From DASSQJ01 sp963726295 (lineage in GTDB: Bacteria > Actinomycetota > Actinomycetes > Actinomycetales > Dermatophilaceae), in contig CAVSBW010000006.1 of the NCBI GenBank assembly GCA_963726295.1, positions 1-64,000 on the forward strand: a stretch of 64,000 nucleotides of DNA, read 5' to 3'. Below the pieces are notes generated by a model that made no database searches, had not been told where the DNA came from, and saw only the letters and a program-made list of their open reading frames with translations. Every line of letters starts with the position of its first letter. The first letter of the stretch is position 1. This document shows positions 53,304-62,524 of this stretch, piece by piece. The position numbers were made by a program, and so were the translations under genes.

Positions 53304-54386
53304 GTGGCCGTCCCGACCAGCGACGACGAGCTGCTGCGCGCCACCCTCGCGGCCGTCGCTCCCGGTACCGAGCTGCGCGACGGGCTCGAGCGGATCCTGC
53401 GCGGCCGCACCGGTGCGCTCATCGTGCTGGGCCACGACCGGGTCATCGAGCAGATCGCCACCGGCGGGTTCCCGCTCGATATCGAGTTCTCCGCCACCCG
53501 CCTGCGCGAGCTGGCGAAGATGGACGGCGCTGTCGTCGTCGACCGCGAAGTCACGCGCATCCTCAAGGCCGCTACCCAGCTGCTCCCCGACTCCCGCATC
53601 GACACCAGCGAGTCCGGTACGCGCCACCGCACCGCCGAGCGCGTCGCCAAGCAGACCGGCTACCCGGTGGTGTCGGTGAGCCAGTCGATGCGCATCATCC
53701 AGCTGTACGTCGCCGGCCGCCGCGTCGTGCTCGAGGACTCCAGCGCCATCCTGTCCCGCGCCAACCAGGCCCTCCAGACCCTCGAGCGCTACAAGGCCCG
53801 CCTCGACGAGGTCACCGGCACCCTGTCCGCGCTCGAGATCGAGGACCTCGTCACGGTCCGCGATGTCGCGAACGTCCTGCAGCGCCTCGAGATGGTGCGC
53901 CGGATCAAGGACGAGATCGCCGAGTACGTCGTCCAGCTCGGCACCGACGGCCGGCTGCTCTCGCTCCAGCTCGAGGAGCTCACCGGTGGGCTGTCCGACG
54001 ACCTGGGCCTTGTCATCCGCGACTACCTCCCGGAGACCAAGCTCGGTCACACGCACACCGAGGCCGTCGCCAACCTCACCGCGATGGACAACACCGAGCT
54101 GCTCGACCCCGCGGCCGGCGCCCGGGCCATGGGGTTCGCGGTGGTCGGCGACGCCCTCGACTCGTCGGTGAGCCCGCTCGGCTACCGGCTGCTGTCGAAG
54201 GTGCCGCGCCTGCCCGGGGCCATCGTCGACCGACTCGTCGGCCATTTCGGCAGCCTCCAGAAGCTGCTCGCCGCGAACATCGACGACCTCATGGATGTCG
54301 ACGGCGTCGGCGAGGGCCGGGCCCGGCTCGTGCGCGAGGGCCTCTCGCGCCTGGCCGAGTCCAGCATCCTCGAGCGCTACGTCTGA
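53304..54386 (+). CDS. disA: DNA-integrity scanning diadenylate cyclase DisA
   Basis: A 360-residue octameric enzyme making c-di-AMP from two ATP while scanning DNA for branches. The active-site motifs are DGA (74-76) in KMDGAVVVD and GTRHR (105-109). The helical linker and C-terminal HhH DNA-binding region (LAANIDDLMDVDGVGEGRAR) follow. GTG 53304 has GAGGAGG upstream. The neighbouring radA product is known to inhibit DisA in other bacteria. Confidence 0.97.
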   Translation: MAVPTSDDELLRATLAAVAPGTELRDGLERILRGRTGALIVLGHDRVIEQIATGGFPLDIEFSATRLRELAKMDGAVVVDREVTRILKAATQLLPDSRIDTSESGTRHRTAERVAKQTGYPVVSVSQSMRIIQLYVAGRRVVLEDSSAILSRANQALQTLERYKARLDEVTGTLSALEIEDLVTVRDVANVLQRLEMVRRIKDEIAEYVVQLGTDGRLLSLQLEELTGGLSDDLGLVIRDYLPETKLGHTHTEAVANLTAMDNTELLDPAAGARAMGFAVVGDALDSSVSPLGYRLLSKVPRLPGAIVDRLVGHFGSLQKLLAANIDDLMDVDGVGEGRARLVREGLSRLAESSILERYV

Positions 54387-54387
54387 C

Positions 54388-55278
54388 GTGCGGCCGGCCG
54401 CACCACCGGCGTCGCTGCTCCACGAGCGCCTCCTGGCCTGGTTCGCGGAGAACGGGCGCGACCTCGCCTGGCGTGCTCCCGACACCTCGCCGTGGGGGGT
54501 CTTCGTGTCCGAGGTGATGTCGCACCAGACGCCGGTCGCGCGGGTCGAGCCGGTCTGGCGTGAGTGGATGGCACGCTGGCCGCGGCCGGTCGACCTCGCC
54601 GCCGAGAGCCCCGGTGAGGTGGTGCGGGCCTGGGGGCGGCTCGGCTACCCCCGCCGGGCGCTACGCCTCCGGGAGGCGGCGCTCGCCCTGGTGGAGCGCC
54701 ACGACGGCGAGGTGCCCGAGGACGAGGAGGCCCTTCGTGGACTGCCCGGGGTGGGGGCCTACACCGCCGCAGCCGTGGCCGCCTTCGCCCACGGGAGGCG
54801 TACGACCGTGGTCGACACCAACGTGCGGCGGGTACTGACCCGGCTGGTCGAGGGCCGGGCGCTGCCCGCCCCGGCCCTGTCGGCGGCCGAGTCCAGGCTC
54901 GCTGCCGCCCTCGTGCCCGACGACGACGAGCGTGCCGCCGCGTGGAACGTCGCCGTCATGGAGCTCGGGGCGTTGGTCTGCCGGGTGCGCGGCCCGCGGT
55001 GCGGCGAGTGCCCGGTCCGCGACCTGTGCTCGTGGGTTGCGGCAGGCAGCCCCGCGGACCCTGGCCCGGCTCGTCGTGGCCAGGCGTGGCACGGTACCGA
55101 CCGACAGGTCCGTGGCCGCGTGCTCCAGGCCCTGCGCGAGGCCGAGGGACCGGTGGACCGCACGGTCCTGCTCGCCCTCGCCGCCGATGACGGGCAGGCC
55201 GAACGCTGCCTCGCGTCGCTGGTCGAGGACGGCCTGCTCGAGCCGGTGCCCGCCGACCGCTTCGCGCTGCCGGCGTGA
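54388..55278 (+). CDS. mutY: A/G-specific adenine glycosylase MutY
   Basis: A 296-residue glycosylase removing adenine opposite 8-oxoguanine. The catalytic Glu is E42 in SEVMSHQTPVARV, the HhH is LPGVGAYTA (119-127), and the catalytic Asp is D143 in VDTNVRRV. The 4Fe-4S ligands are in CRVRGPRCGECPVRDLC (C-x6-C-x2-C-x5-C). The 8-oxoG recognition domain is shortened to a ~75-residue C-terminus, common in actinobacteria. The GTG is 1 bp after the disA stop. Confidence 0.96.
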   Translation: MRPAAPPASLLHERLLAWFAENGRDLAWRAPDTSPWGVFVSEVMSHQTPVARVEPVWREWMARWPRPVDLAAESPGEVVRAWGRLGYPRRALRLREAALALVERHDGEVPEDEEALRGLPGVGAYTAAAVAAFAHGRRTTVVDTNVRRVLTRLVEGRALPAPALSAAESRLAAALVPDDDERAAAWNVAVMELGALVCRVRGPRCGECPVRDLCSWVAAGSPADPGPARRGQAWHGTDRQVRGRVLQALREAEGPVDRTVLLALAADDGQAERCLASLVEDGLLEPVPADRFALPA

Positions 55279-55396
55279 GGGACACGCATTGCTGCGAGAT
55301 TCCGCAGACCGCCGGGTGCGCCGTGGAGGCTCCACCTACGATCGACGCGAGATGGCACCGGAGGCGGCCGGTGCGGGGACCCCAGGTGGAGGAATG

Positions 55397-57694
55397 ATGG
55401 GCAGGTTGCGCCGGCGCACGACCGGGGCGGTCCTGGCGGGAGTGCTCACACTCGCGGCAGCGGTGGGTCTGGCCCCGTCGGCAGCGGCCGACACCGGACT
55501 GACGGTCAGCGCCTCGAGCCGGTACGTGCTGCAGTCGAAGGACACCTCGGTGGCGGCCACGCTGACCCTCGACCTGCGCAACGTCACCCCGAACCAGACG
55601 ACGAGCAACGGCGTCTACCAGTACTTCTACAACGGCTTCTCCGTTCCGGTCCCCGCCGGCGCGGAGGACCTCGCGGCCACCAGCAACGGCAGCACGCTCT
55701 CGGTCAGCGTGGCCTCCACCGAGGACGCCAGCACGTCGATGGCCACGATCCGGTTCAGCAACCTCTTCTACAACCAGTCGCGCCGCATCACCTTCACGTA
55801 CTCCATCCCCGGCGCCCCGCCGCGCTCGAGCGACTGGACCCGCGTGGGCCGCGGCTACGCCACCTTCATCGTCTCCAGCCCCGGCGATGCCGGCCACAAC
55901 ACGGTTCAGGTCGTCGTCCCGCGCGGCATGACCTTCGAGAGCACGGGCGAGGGCTTCGAGCAGAGCACCAAGGGCTCCAAGGACGCCTGGACGGTCACGA
56001 CGAACACCGACGAGACGGGCATCTGGGCCGTCGTGTCCCTGCGCGACCCGGACCTCGTCGAGGAGAAGACGGTGCAGGTGTCGGGCACCGCCCTGACGCT
56101 CGAGGCCTTCCCCGACGACAAGCGGTGGCTGTCCTTCGTCAGCGGGGCCGTCACCGACGGCATCCCCACCCTCGAGGAGCTCGTCGGCAACGACTGGCCA
56201 GGTGGGCTGCAGCGGATCCGCGAGGACGCCGCGCCCTCGCTGCGCGGATACGACGGCTGGTTCGACTCCTCGGGCAACGAGATCGTCGTCGGCGAGGCGC
56301 TCGACGACGACCTCATCCTCCACGAGCTCTCCCACGCGTGGCTCTCCGAGGACCGTTTCGACCACCGCTGGCAGTACGAGGGTCTGGCCCAGGTCGTGGC
56401 CGAGAGGGCGATGCTGGCCCAGGGCAAGAAGGCCTACGAGCACCCGAACGCCTCGCGCACCGCGGAGGCCGCCGTGCCCCTCAACCGCTGGGGCGGTGGG
56501 GCCGGTACCCGGTCCACCGACCTCGAGGCCTGGGCCTACCCGGCCTCCTACCGGGTCACGAGCCTGCTGCTCGACGGCCTGGACGACGAGCAGTTCGCGG
56601 CCGTCGTCGGGGCCGGCATCCGCGGCGAGCGCGCGTACGACCCGGCGGGGGTCTCCGACCACACCGGTGGCCGCACCACGTGGGAGCGGTGGCTCGACCT
56701 CGTCGAGACCCGTGGCGAGACCACCGGGGCGAGCAAGGTGTTCAGCACCTGGGTGCTCACCAAGGCCCAGAAGGCCGAGCTCAAGGGCCGGGCCGCCGCT
56801 CGCAGGGCCTTCGTCGCGATCGACGAGGCCGACGGTGCCTGGACCCCACCGGAAGGCCTGCGCGACGCCATGACCCTCTGGGACTTCGACCGGGCCGCCC
56901 ACGTCCGGGGCGAGGTGGCCGACCTCGGTACCGATGCGGTGGCGGTGCAACAGGCGGCCGAGGCCACCGGCCTCGACGTGCCCGGGCCGGTGCGCGAGTC
57001 GTACGAGGAGGCAGCCCAGGACGAGCAGTACCAGGCCCTGGCCGCGTCGCTCCCCGCCGCGGCGGGCGCCATCACCGCGGTCGGTGCCGCCACCGACGTC
57101 GCGGACGAGGACCAGGGCCCGCTCGGCGACCTCGGCCAGGCCCTGCTCGGCATCGACGACACCGCCCACCGGGCGCTGGAGCAGCTGATCGAGGGCGACG
57201 TCGACGCCGCCGGGACCACCGCAGCGCAGGTCGCGGACCGCGCCGGCTGGGTGATGCCGTTGGGTGTCGGCCTGCCGCTGCTCGTCCTGCTCGTCCTCGC
57301 GGGCGTGGTGATGCTGGTCCTGCTGGTCCTGCGCCGACGGTCACAGCGTCCGCAGCATCCGGGTGTTGCCCAGGGTGTTGGGCTTGACCCGCTCGAGGTC
57401 CAGGAACTCCGCGACCCCCTCGTCGTAGCTCCGCAGGAGCTCGGCGTAGACGGCGGGAGCGACCGCCTGGCCCTCGATCGCCTCGAAGCCGTGGCGCGCG
57501 AAGAACGCCACCTCGAAGGTCAGGCAGAACAGCCGCGAGAGCCCGAGGTCGCCGGCGCGGGCGACGAGACGTTCGAGCACGGCCGTGCCGACGCCGCGGC
57601 CGAGGAAGGCCGGCTCGACGGCGAGGGTGCGGATCTCTCCGAGGTCCTCCCAGAGGACGTGCACCGCCCCACAGCCGACGACCCGGCCCGCTGA
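55397..57694 (+). CDS. Exported HExxH membrane peptidase
   Basis: A predicted secreted, C-terminally anchored protein. The signal peptide MGRLRRRTTGAVLAGVLTLA has a cleavage site near SAAA-DT. A beta-rich domain of about 250 residues comes first, then an M1-like gluzincin motif HELSH (309-313) with a downstream Glu in YEGLAQ (E328). A membrane helix near 620-645 ends in RRR. The frame then stays open to 57694, so its last ~118 residues are antisense to argA; the natural end is probably near the helix, and a lost stop or frame change is possible. ATG 55397 (or 55394) follows GGAGG. The substrate is unknown. Confidence 0.8.
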   Translation: MGRLRRRTTGAVLAGVLTLAAAVGLAPSAAADTGLTVSASSRYVLQSKDTSVAATLTLDLRNVTPNQTTSNGVYQYFYNGFSVPVPAGAEDLAATSNGSTLSVSVASTEDASTSMATIRFSNLFYNQSRRITFTYSIPGAPPRSSDWTRVGRGYATFIVSSPGDAGHNTVQVVVPRGMTFESTGEGFEQSTKGSKDAWTVTTNTDETGIWAVVSLRDPDLVEEKTVQVSGTALTLEAFPDDKRWLSFVSGAVTDGIPTLEELVGNDWPGGLQRIREDAAPSLRGYDGWFDSSGNEIVVGEALDDDLILHELSHAWLSEDRFDHRWQYEGLAQVVAERAMLAQGKKAYEHPNASRTAEAAVPLNRWGGGAGTRSTDLEAWAYPASYRVTSLLLDGLDDEQFAAVVGAGIRGERAYDPAGVSDHTGGRTTWERWLDLVETRGETTGASKVFSTWVLTKAQKAELKGRAAARRAFVAIDEADGAWTPPEGLRDAMTLWDFDRAAHVRGEVADLGTDAVAVQQAAEATGLDVPGPVRESYEEAAQDEQYQALAASLPAAAGAITAVGAATDVADEDQGPLGDLGQALLGIDDTAHRALEQLIEGDVDAAGTTAAQVADRAGWVMPLGVGLPLLVLLVLAGVVMLVLLVLRRRSQRPQHPGVAQGVGLDPLEVQELRDPLVVAPQELGVDGGSDRLALDRLEAVAREERHLEGQAEQPREPEVAGAGDETFEHGRADAAAEEGRLDGEGADLSEVLPEDVHRPTADDPAR

Positions 57695-57880
57695 CTCCGC
57701 CACCACGAAGTCCGCGACGGACTCGTAGTAGGCGACCGCCTCCTTTGCCAGGAGGACGCGCTGTTCGGCGAGCGGGGCGACCAGGGCCCGGATGGCACGC
57801 ACGTCTGTGGTGCGGGCCGGCCTCACCGTCACCGCTGCGGGCTCGGCGCGGGCGCTCACGCCGTCGGGGTGCTCGGACAC
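57341..57880 (-). CDS. argA: N-acetylglutamate synthase (short GNAT type)
   Basis: A 179-residue GNAT enzyme for the first step of arginine synthesis. It closely follows the mycobacterial short NAGS: GCGAVHVLWEDLGEIRTLAV with the acetyl-CoA loop GRGVGTAVLERL, LTFEVAFFARHGFEAIEG, and the ending EFLDLERVKPNTLGNTRML. GTG 57880 has TACGCT 7 nt upstream (57888-57893, minus), a leaderless signal. It lies near clpC as in other actinobacteria, but no lsr2 gene sits between them. Confidence 0.92.
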   Translation of the reverse strand: MSEHPDGVSARAEPAAVTVRPARTTDVRAIRALVAPLAEQRVLLAKEAVAYYESVADFVVAESAGRVVGCGAVHVLWEDLGEIRTLAVEPAFLGRGVGTAVLERLVARAGDLGLSRLFCLTFEVAFFARHGFEAIEGQAVAPAVYAELLRSYDEGVAEFLDLERVKPNTLGNTRMLRTL

Positions 57881-58198
57881 GGTCCGGAGCGTAGCCCGCA
57901 GCGGTGACGCGGTGCGGTGCCGCCCACCGCGGCGGTGGTGGGCGTGGTTTCCGCGAGCCCCCGACCGGGTATCCCCCACGCACGAGGGCGGCCCGCCACC
58001 GCAGGGGTGATGGCGGGCCGCCCGATCGCACGCAGACCCGGAGGCGCGTGCGATGTGTCCAGTGTGCGCCACCGGGCCGCGGTGTGGGGTAAAGCAAAGT
58101 TCAAGATTTGGTCATGAATGTCGCATGTCGGGACGATTTGCCGGGTCTGCGTGCGGGAGGCGGGGCAGAGGTGGCGCTGAGGCGGGTCCGCTGACACG
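57881..58198. other. argA-clpC gap with orphan hairpin
   Basis: No gene is recognised. The stretch 58085-58135 is notably AT-richer than its surroundings. A strong 13-bp hairpin lies at 57986-58023 (gggcggcccgcca/tggcgggccgccc). On the minus strand a TTTACC...CACACT pair around 58060-58090 could be a promoter ahead of it. The lsr2 gene often found here is absent. Confidence 0.45.
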
Positions 58199-58238
58199 CG
58201 ACGAGGCCCCGACCCACGGGTGGGTCGGGGCCTCGTCG
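58199..58238 (-). terminator. Terminator of clpC
   Basis: A 19-bp perfect inverted repeat (left arm 58199-58217, right arm 58220-58238) begins 13 bp beyond the clpC stop. Confidence 0.9.
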
Positions 58239-58251
58239 GCGGATGGGCGGG

Positions 58252-60771
58252 TCAGCCCTCGCCGGCCTCCGCAGCGACCACGGGCAGCTCGATCCCGCGC
58301 GAGTGCGGGGTGCCCTGGAAGGTGAACGTGTCGTCCTTGCCCTCGCCGGTGGCGTCGACCGCGACGATCTCGCCGGACTTCAGCTCGCCGAAGAGGATCT
58401 TCTCCGAGAGCACGTCCTCGATCTCGCGTTGGATCGTGCGTCGCAGCGGGCGGGCACCGAGCACCGGGTCGTAGCCCTTGCTGGCGAGGAGGTTCTTCGC
58501 CGCCGGGGTGAGCTCCATGCCCATGTCCTTGTCCTTGAGCCGCTTGTCGAGCTTGGCGATCTCGAGGTCGACGATCTGGACGATCTCGGACTGCGAGAGC
58601 TGCGGGAAGACGATGGTGTCGTCGACCCGGTTGAGGAACTCGGGACGGAAGTGCTGCTTGAGCTCGTCGATGACCTTGTTCTTCATCCGGTCGTAGTCGG
58701 ACCGGGTGTCGGGGCCGGCCGAGAAGCCGAGCGAGCCCTTGGAGATGTCACGGGTGCCGAGGTTGGTCGTCATGATGATGACGGTGTTCTTGAAGTCGAC
58801 CACCCGACCCTGGGAGTCGGTGAGCCGGCCATCCTCGAGCACCTGCAGCAGCGAGTTGAAGATCTCCGGGTGGGCCTTCTCGACCTCGTCGAAGAGCACC
58901 ACCGAGAACGGCTTGCGCCGCACCTTCTCGGTGAGCTGGCCGCCCTCCTCGTACCCGACGTAGCCGGGAGGCGACCCGAACAGCCGCGAGACGGTGTGCT
59001 TCTCGCTGTACTCCGACATGTCGAGCTGGATGAGGCTGTCCTCGTCGCCGAAGAGGAACTCCGCGAGCGTCTTGGCCAGCTCGGTCTTCCCGACCCCGGT
59101 GGGGCCGGCGAAGATGAACGAGCCACCGGGACGGCGCGGGTCCTTCAGGCCGGCTCGCGTGCGGCGGATCGCCTGCGAGAGCGCCTTGATCGCGTCGTCC
59201 ATGCCGACGACCCGCTTGTGCAGCTCGTCCTCCATGTGGAGCAGCCGGCTGGACTCCTCCTCGGTGAGCTTGAACACCGGGATGCCGGTGGACGCGGCGA
59301 GGACCTCGGCGATGAGCTCCTCGTCGACCTCGGCGATGACGTCCATGTCGCCGGACTTCCACTCGGCCTCGCGCTTGGCCTTCTCGTTCCGCAGGTTCTT
59401 CTCGTCGTCGCGCAGCCGCGCGGCCTTCTCGAAGTCCTGCCCGTCGATCGCGGACTCCTTCTCGCGGACGACGGCGGCGATCTTCTCGTCGAACTCGCGC
59501 AGGTCCGGCGGAGCGGTCATCCGTCGGATGCGCAGCCGGGCCCCGGCCTCGTCGATGAGGTCGATCGCCTTGTCCGGGAGGAAGCGGTCGTTGACGTACC
59601 GGTCGGCCATGTTGGCGGCCGCGACGAGCGCACCGTCGGTGATGGACACCCGGTGGTGCGCCTCGTAGCGGTCACGCAGGCCCTTGAGGATCTCGATGGC
59701 GTGCGCGAGCGTCGGCTCGGCGACCTGGATCGGCTGGAAGCGGCGCTCGAGCGCGGCGTCCTTCTCGATGTGCTTGCGGTACTCGTCAAGAGTCGTGGCC
59801 CCGATGACCTGGAGCTCGCCACGGGCCAGCATCGGCTTGAGGATGCTGGCAGCGTCGATGGCGCCCTCGGCCGCGCCGGCCCCGACGAGGGTGTGGATCT
59901 CGTCGATGAACAGGACGATGTCGCCGCGGGTGCGGATCTCCTTGAGGACCTTCTTCAGCCGCTCCTCGAAGTCACCGCGGTAGCGGCTGCCGGCGACGAG
60001 CGCGCCGAGGTCGAGGGTGTAGAGCTGCTTGTCCTTGAGGGTCTCGGGCACCTCGCCCTTGACGACGTCCTGCGCCAGACCCTCGACGACGGCGGTCTTG
60101 CCGACACCGGGCTCGCCGATGAGGACGGGGTTGTTCTTGGTGCGGCGGGAGAGCACCTGCATCACCCGCTCGATCTCCTTCTCGCGCCCGATGACCGGGT
60201 CGAGCTTGCCCTCGCGGGCGGCCTGGGTGAGGTTGCGGCCGAACTGGTCGAGAACCAGCGAGCCCGCCGGGGTGCCCTCGGCCGGACCGCCCTGGGAGGC
60301 ACCGGCGCCCTGCGCGGCGCCCTCCTTGCCACCCTGGTAGCCGGAGATGAGCTGGATGACCTGCTGGCGCACGCGCGAGAGGTCGGCGCCGAGCTTGACC
60401 AGCACCTGGGCGGCCACGCCCTCGCCCTCACGGATGAGGCCGAGGAGGATGTGCTCGGTGCCGATGTAGTTGTGGCCGAGCTGGAGCGCCTCGCGCAGGC
60501 TCAGCTCGAGGACCTTCTTGGCGCGCGGCGTGAACGGGATGTGACCGGTCGGAGCCTGCTGGCCCTGGCCGATGATCTCCTGCACCTGCTCGCGGACGGC
60601 CTCGAGGCTGATGCCGAGGCTCTCCAGGGCCTTGCTCGCGACGCCCTCGCCCTCGTGGATGAGGCCGAGGAGGATGTGCTCGGTCCCGATGTAGTTGTGG
60701 TTGAGACCGCGCGCCTCCTCCTGCGCGAGCACGACGACGCGGCGTGCGCGGTCGGTGAACCGTTCGAACAT
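58252..60771 (-). CDS. clpC: ATP-dependent Clp protease ATP-binding subunit ClpC
   Basis: An 839-residue Hsp100 unfoldase working with ClpP. Two N-terminal Clp repeats (each with NYIGTEHILLGLI) are followed by AAA-1 with Walker A GEPGVGKT, a UVR-like coiled middle domain (DFEKAARLRDDEKNLR) and AAA-2 with GPTGVGKTELAK. The C-terminal tail is short. ATG 60771 has GGAG 7 nt upstream. A GGAAC-N19-GTT promoter about 110-130 bp upstream suggests control by a SigR/SigH-type factor. Confidence 0.98.
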   Translation of the reverse strand: MFERFTDRARRVVVLAQEEARGLNHNYIGTEHILLGLIHEGEGVASKALESLGISLEAVREQVQEIIGQGQQAPTGHIPFTPRAKKVLELSLREALQLGHNYIGTEHILLGLIREGEGVAAQVLVKLGADLSRVRQQVIQLISGYQGGKEGAAQGAGASQGGPAEGTPAGSLVLDQFGRNLTQAAREGKLDPVIGREKEIERVMQVLSRRTKNNPVLIGEPGVGKTAVVEGLAQDVVKGEVPETLKDKQLYTLDLGALVAGSRYRGDFEERLKKVLKEIRTRGDIVLFIDEIHTLVGAGAAEGAIDAASILKPMLARGELQVIGATTLDEYRKHIEKDAALERRFQPIQVAEPTLAHAIEILKGLRDRYEAHHRVSITDGALVAAANMADRYVNDRFLPDKAIDLIDEAGARLRIRRMTAPPDLREFDEKIAAVVREKESAIDGQDFEKAARLRDDEKNLRNEKAKREAEWKSGDMDVIAEVDEELIAEVLAASTGIPVFKLTEEESSRLLHMEDELHKRVVGMDDAIKALSQAIRRTRAGLKDPRRPGGSFIFAGPTGVGKTELAKTLAEFLFGDEDSLIQLDMSEYSEKHTVSRLFGSPPGYVGYEEGGQLTEKVRRKPFSVVLFDEVEKAHPEIFNSLLQVLEDGRLTDSQGRVVDFKNTVIIMTTNLGTRDISKGSLGFSAGPDTRSDYDRMKNKVIDELKQHFRPEFLNRVDDTIVFPQLSQSEIVQIVDLEIAKLDKRLKDKDMGMELTPAAKNLLASKGYDPVLGARPLRRTIQREIEDVLSEKILFGELKSGEIVAVDATGEGKDDTFTFQGTPHSRGIELPVVAAEAGEG

Positions 60772-61110
60772 GGTGCTACTCCTGACGTCGAGTCCCCTCG
60801 ATGCTAGTCGCGCCACCTGAGTTCGCGCGGTCCCTGTCTGGAACCGGCACCCGGTGGCGCGTCCTACGGGGGGTCCAACGCGGGAGCGCACCCGTGGTGT
60901 TCCGGGCCCGGACAGCGTTCGCCACCAGCGGACACGTCCTCCGATCCGGGCGGCACTTTCCCTCCGGATGCCGGAACCTTCACTTAGCGACGCCTTCGCT
61001 TCCCGTCGTTCGGTGAAGGTTGCCGGTGCCTGCTGACGGTTCGGTCCGTTCGGGACCTCACGGGTCCGGATGGCGTCGTCGGCCGTGCACCCCCCGCCCC
61101 GAGGTGGCCC
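60772..61110. other. clpC upstream region
   Basis: A non-coding stretch of about 340 bp. It holds the sigma-R/H-like promoter (60877-60903), a TAGCAT box (minus, 60802-60807) that could serve a second promoter, and an imperfect CGC...GCG palindrome near 60918-60935 that loosely resembles the ClgR box. Confidence 0.45.
60877..60903 (-). promoter_or_regulatory. Sigma-R/H-type promoter of clpC
   Basis: On the minus strand GGAAC (60899-60903) and GTT (60877-60879) are separated by 19 bp, within the GGAAT-N18/19-GTT consensus. clpC is a known disulphide/heat-stress target in actinobacteria. Confidence 0.55.
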
Positions 61111-61599
61111 TCAGCCGCCGCGGACCTCGTCCGCCACGACGGTCATCCGCAGCACGCTCTGCCCGCCCTTGCGGGAGTCGACGAGCACGGGCATCCCCGG
61201 GCGGGCCACGTCGAACCAGAACGTGTCCACCGCGTCACCCTGGCCCACGGTGTAGCGGACGCAGTCGAGGTCGCCTAGGGGATGCTCGAGCCGCACCCGC
61301 TCGGCGACCGTGCGGTCTGCGGGGAACGAGGCGTGCTGCTGGAGCTCGAGCCAGCTGACCGGCGACACGTGGGGCTCGCCCACCGCCCGCCCGCGCTCGT
61401 CCACCGGTGTCCGGTTCTGGACGGCGCCGTCAGAGCCGCACTCGGTGTACCGCACCGTCCGGGTCGACCCCGGCGCGCCGGCGGGCTCGGTGAGCACCAC
61501 GAGGGTGCGGCCCTCGGCGGTGCCCTCGCGGATCTCGTCGGCGGAGTACGGCGTCGGCAGGTGGTCGGGGTCGAGCAGGTGCGGGTCGGTCGTCGGCAC
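61111..61599 (-). CDS. Hypothetical protein
   Basis: A 162-residue soluble protein (MPTTDPHLLDPDHLPTPYSA and onwards, ending LRMTVVADEVRGG) with no recognised family, membrane helix or signal peptide. Beta-rich sequence predominates in its second half (DCVRYTVGQGDAVDTFWFDV). GTG 61599 has AGGAA upstream. It begins 23 bp after the nei stop on the same strand, so it is likely co-transcribed with the glycosylase. Confidence 0.75.
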   Translation of the reverse strand: MPTTDPHLLDPDHLPTPYSADEIREGTAEGRTLVVLTEPAGAPGSTRTVRYTECGSDGAVQNRTPVDERGRAVGEPHVSPVSWLELQQHASFPADRTVAERVRLEHPLGDLDCVRYTVGQGDAVDTFWFDVARPGMPVLVDSRKGGQSVLRMTVVADEVRGG

Positions 61600-61622
61600 G
61601 GTTCCTGCCTACCAGAACACGG

Positions 61623-62459
61623 TCAGCGACGGCGCTGGCAGCGGCCGCACCAGAAGAGGTTGCGGCCGGCGACCACCCGGGTGCGGATGCGCGAGCCGCA
61701 CACCAGGCACGGCGACCCGTCGCGCTTGTAGACGTACGACGTGCGCTCGAGCACGTGCGGCACCTCGCCGCGGCCGAGCGCGGCCTCGACGTCCTCGACC
61801 TGCTCGGCGACGGTGACGATGCGGCCGGTCGCGACCCCGAGGGGCAGCAGCCGCACGAGGTCGTCCCAGACCAGCCGCCACGACGCCCTGCGGAACACCC
61901 GACCCTCCGTGAACGGCGAGAGCCGGTGTCGGAAGAGCACCTCGGAGCGGTAGACGTTGCCGACGCCCGCGAGCACCGACTGGTCCATGAGCAGCTCGCC
62001 GATGCTGCGCGAGGAGCGGTGGATGCGCGTCCAGGCCCGCTGGGGGTCACCGTCGACGGCGTTCGGGCGCAGCGGGTCGGGGCCGAGCCGGGCCATGACC
62101 GCCTCCACCTCCTCGGGCGTCACGAGGGAGCAGAGGTTGGGCCCGCGCAGGTCGGCGACATGCTCGTCGGTGACCAGCCGCATCCGGACGGCGCCGACGG
62201 CCGGCACCTCGGCGGTCCACTCCCGTTCGTCGATGGTGAAGGTGCCGATGAGGCCGAGGTGCACGTGCACCCAGCGCTCGCCGTCGAACTCGAGGAAGAG
62301 GTGCTTGCCGCGGCTCGTCGCGCCGACGAGCTCGCGGCCGCTCACCTGGGCCGCTCCGTCCTCGAACCGCCCCTGCGGGCTGGTGACCGCGGGACGGGTG
62401 CCGGAGAACGCGGAGTGGAGGTCGCGCGCCAGCGCGTACAGCGTGTGGCCCTCGGGCAT
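61623..62459 (-). CDS. nei: Fpg/Nei-family DNA glycosylase (Nei2-like)
   Basis: A 278-residue base-excision repair enzyme. The N-terminus PEGHTL carries the catalytic Pro and Glu and the His typical of Nei rather than Fpg (PELPE). The H2TH region (LLMDQSVLAGVGNVYRSEVL) and the C-terminal zinc finger CLVCGSRIRTR...CGRC follow. ATG 62459 is preceded by TAGGCT 6 nt upstream (minus, 62466-62471), a leaderless signal. Confidence 0.94.
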   Translation of the reverse strand: MPEGHTLYALARDLHSAFSGTRPAVTSPQGRFEDGAAQVSGRELVGATSRGKHLFLEFDGERWVHVHLGLIGTFTIDEREWTAEVPAVGAVRMRLVTDEHVADLRGPNLCSLVTPEEVEAVMARLGPDPLRPNAVDGDPQRAWTRIHRSSRSIGELLMDQSVLAGVGNVYRSEVLFRHRLSPFTEGRVFRRASWRLVWDDLVRLLPLGVATGRIVTVAEQVEDVEAALGRGEVPHVLERTSYVYKRDGSPCLVCGSRIRTRVVAGRNLFWCGRCQRRR

Positions 62460-62524
62460 GCGGGCAGCCTAGGTGCAGGCTCCGACGCCGGCCGAGCGTG
62501 GGTGCGCGGGGGCAGACTGGGGCG

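Noticed and set aside
58243..60807. An 854-codon open frame on the plus strand opposite clpC
   Set aside because: Antisense shadow of clpC with no family resemblance or start signal.
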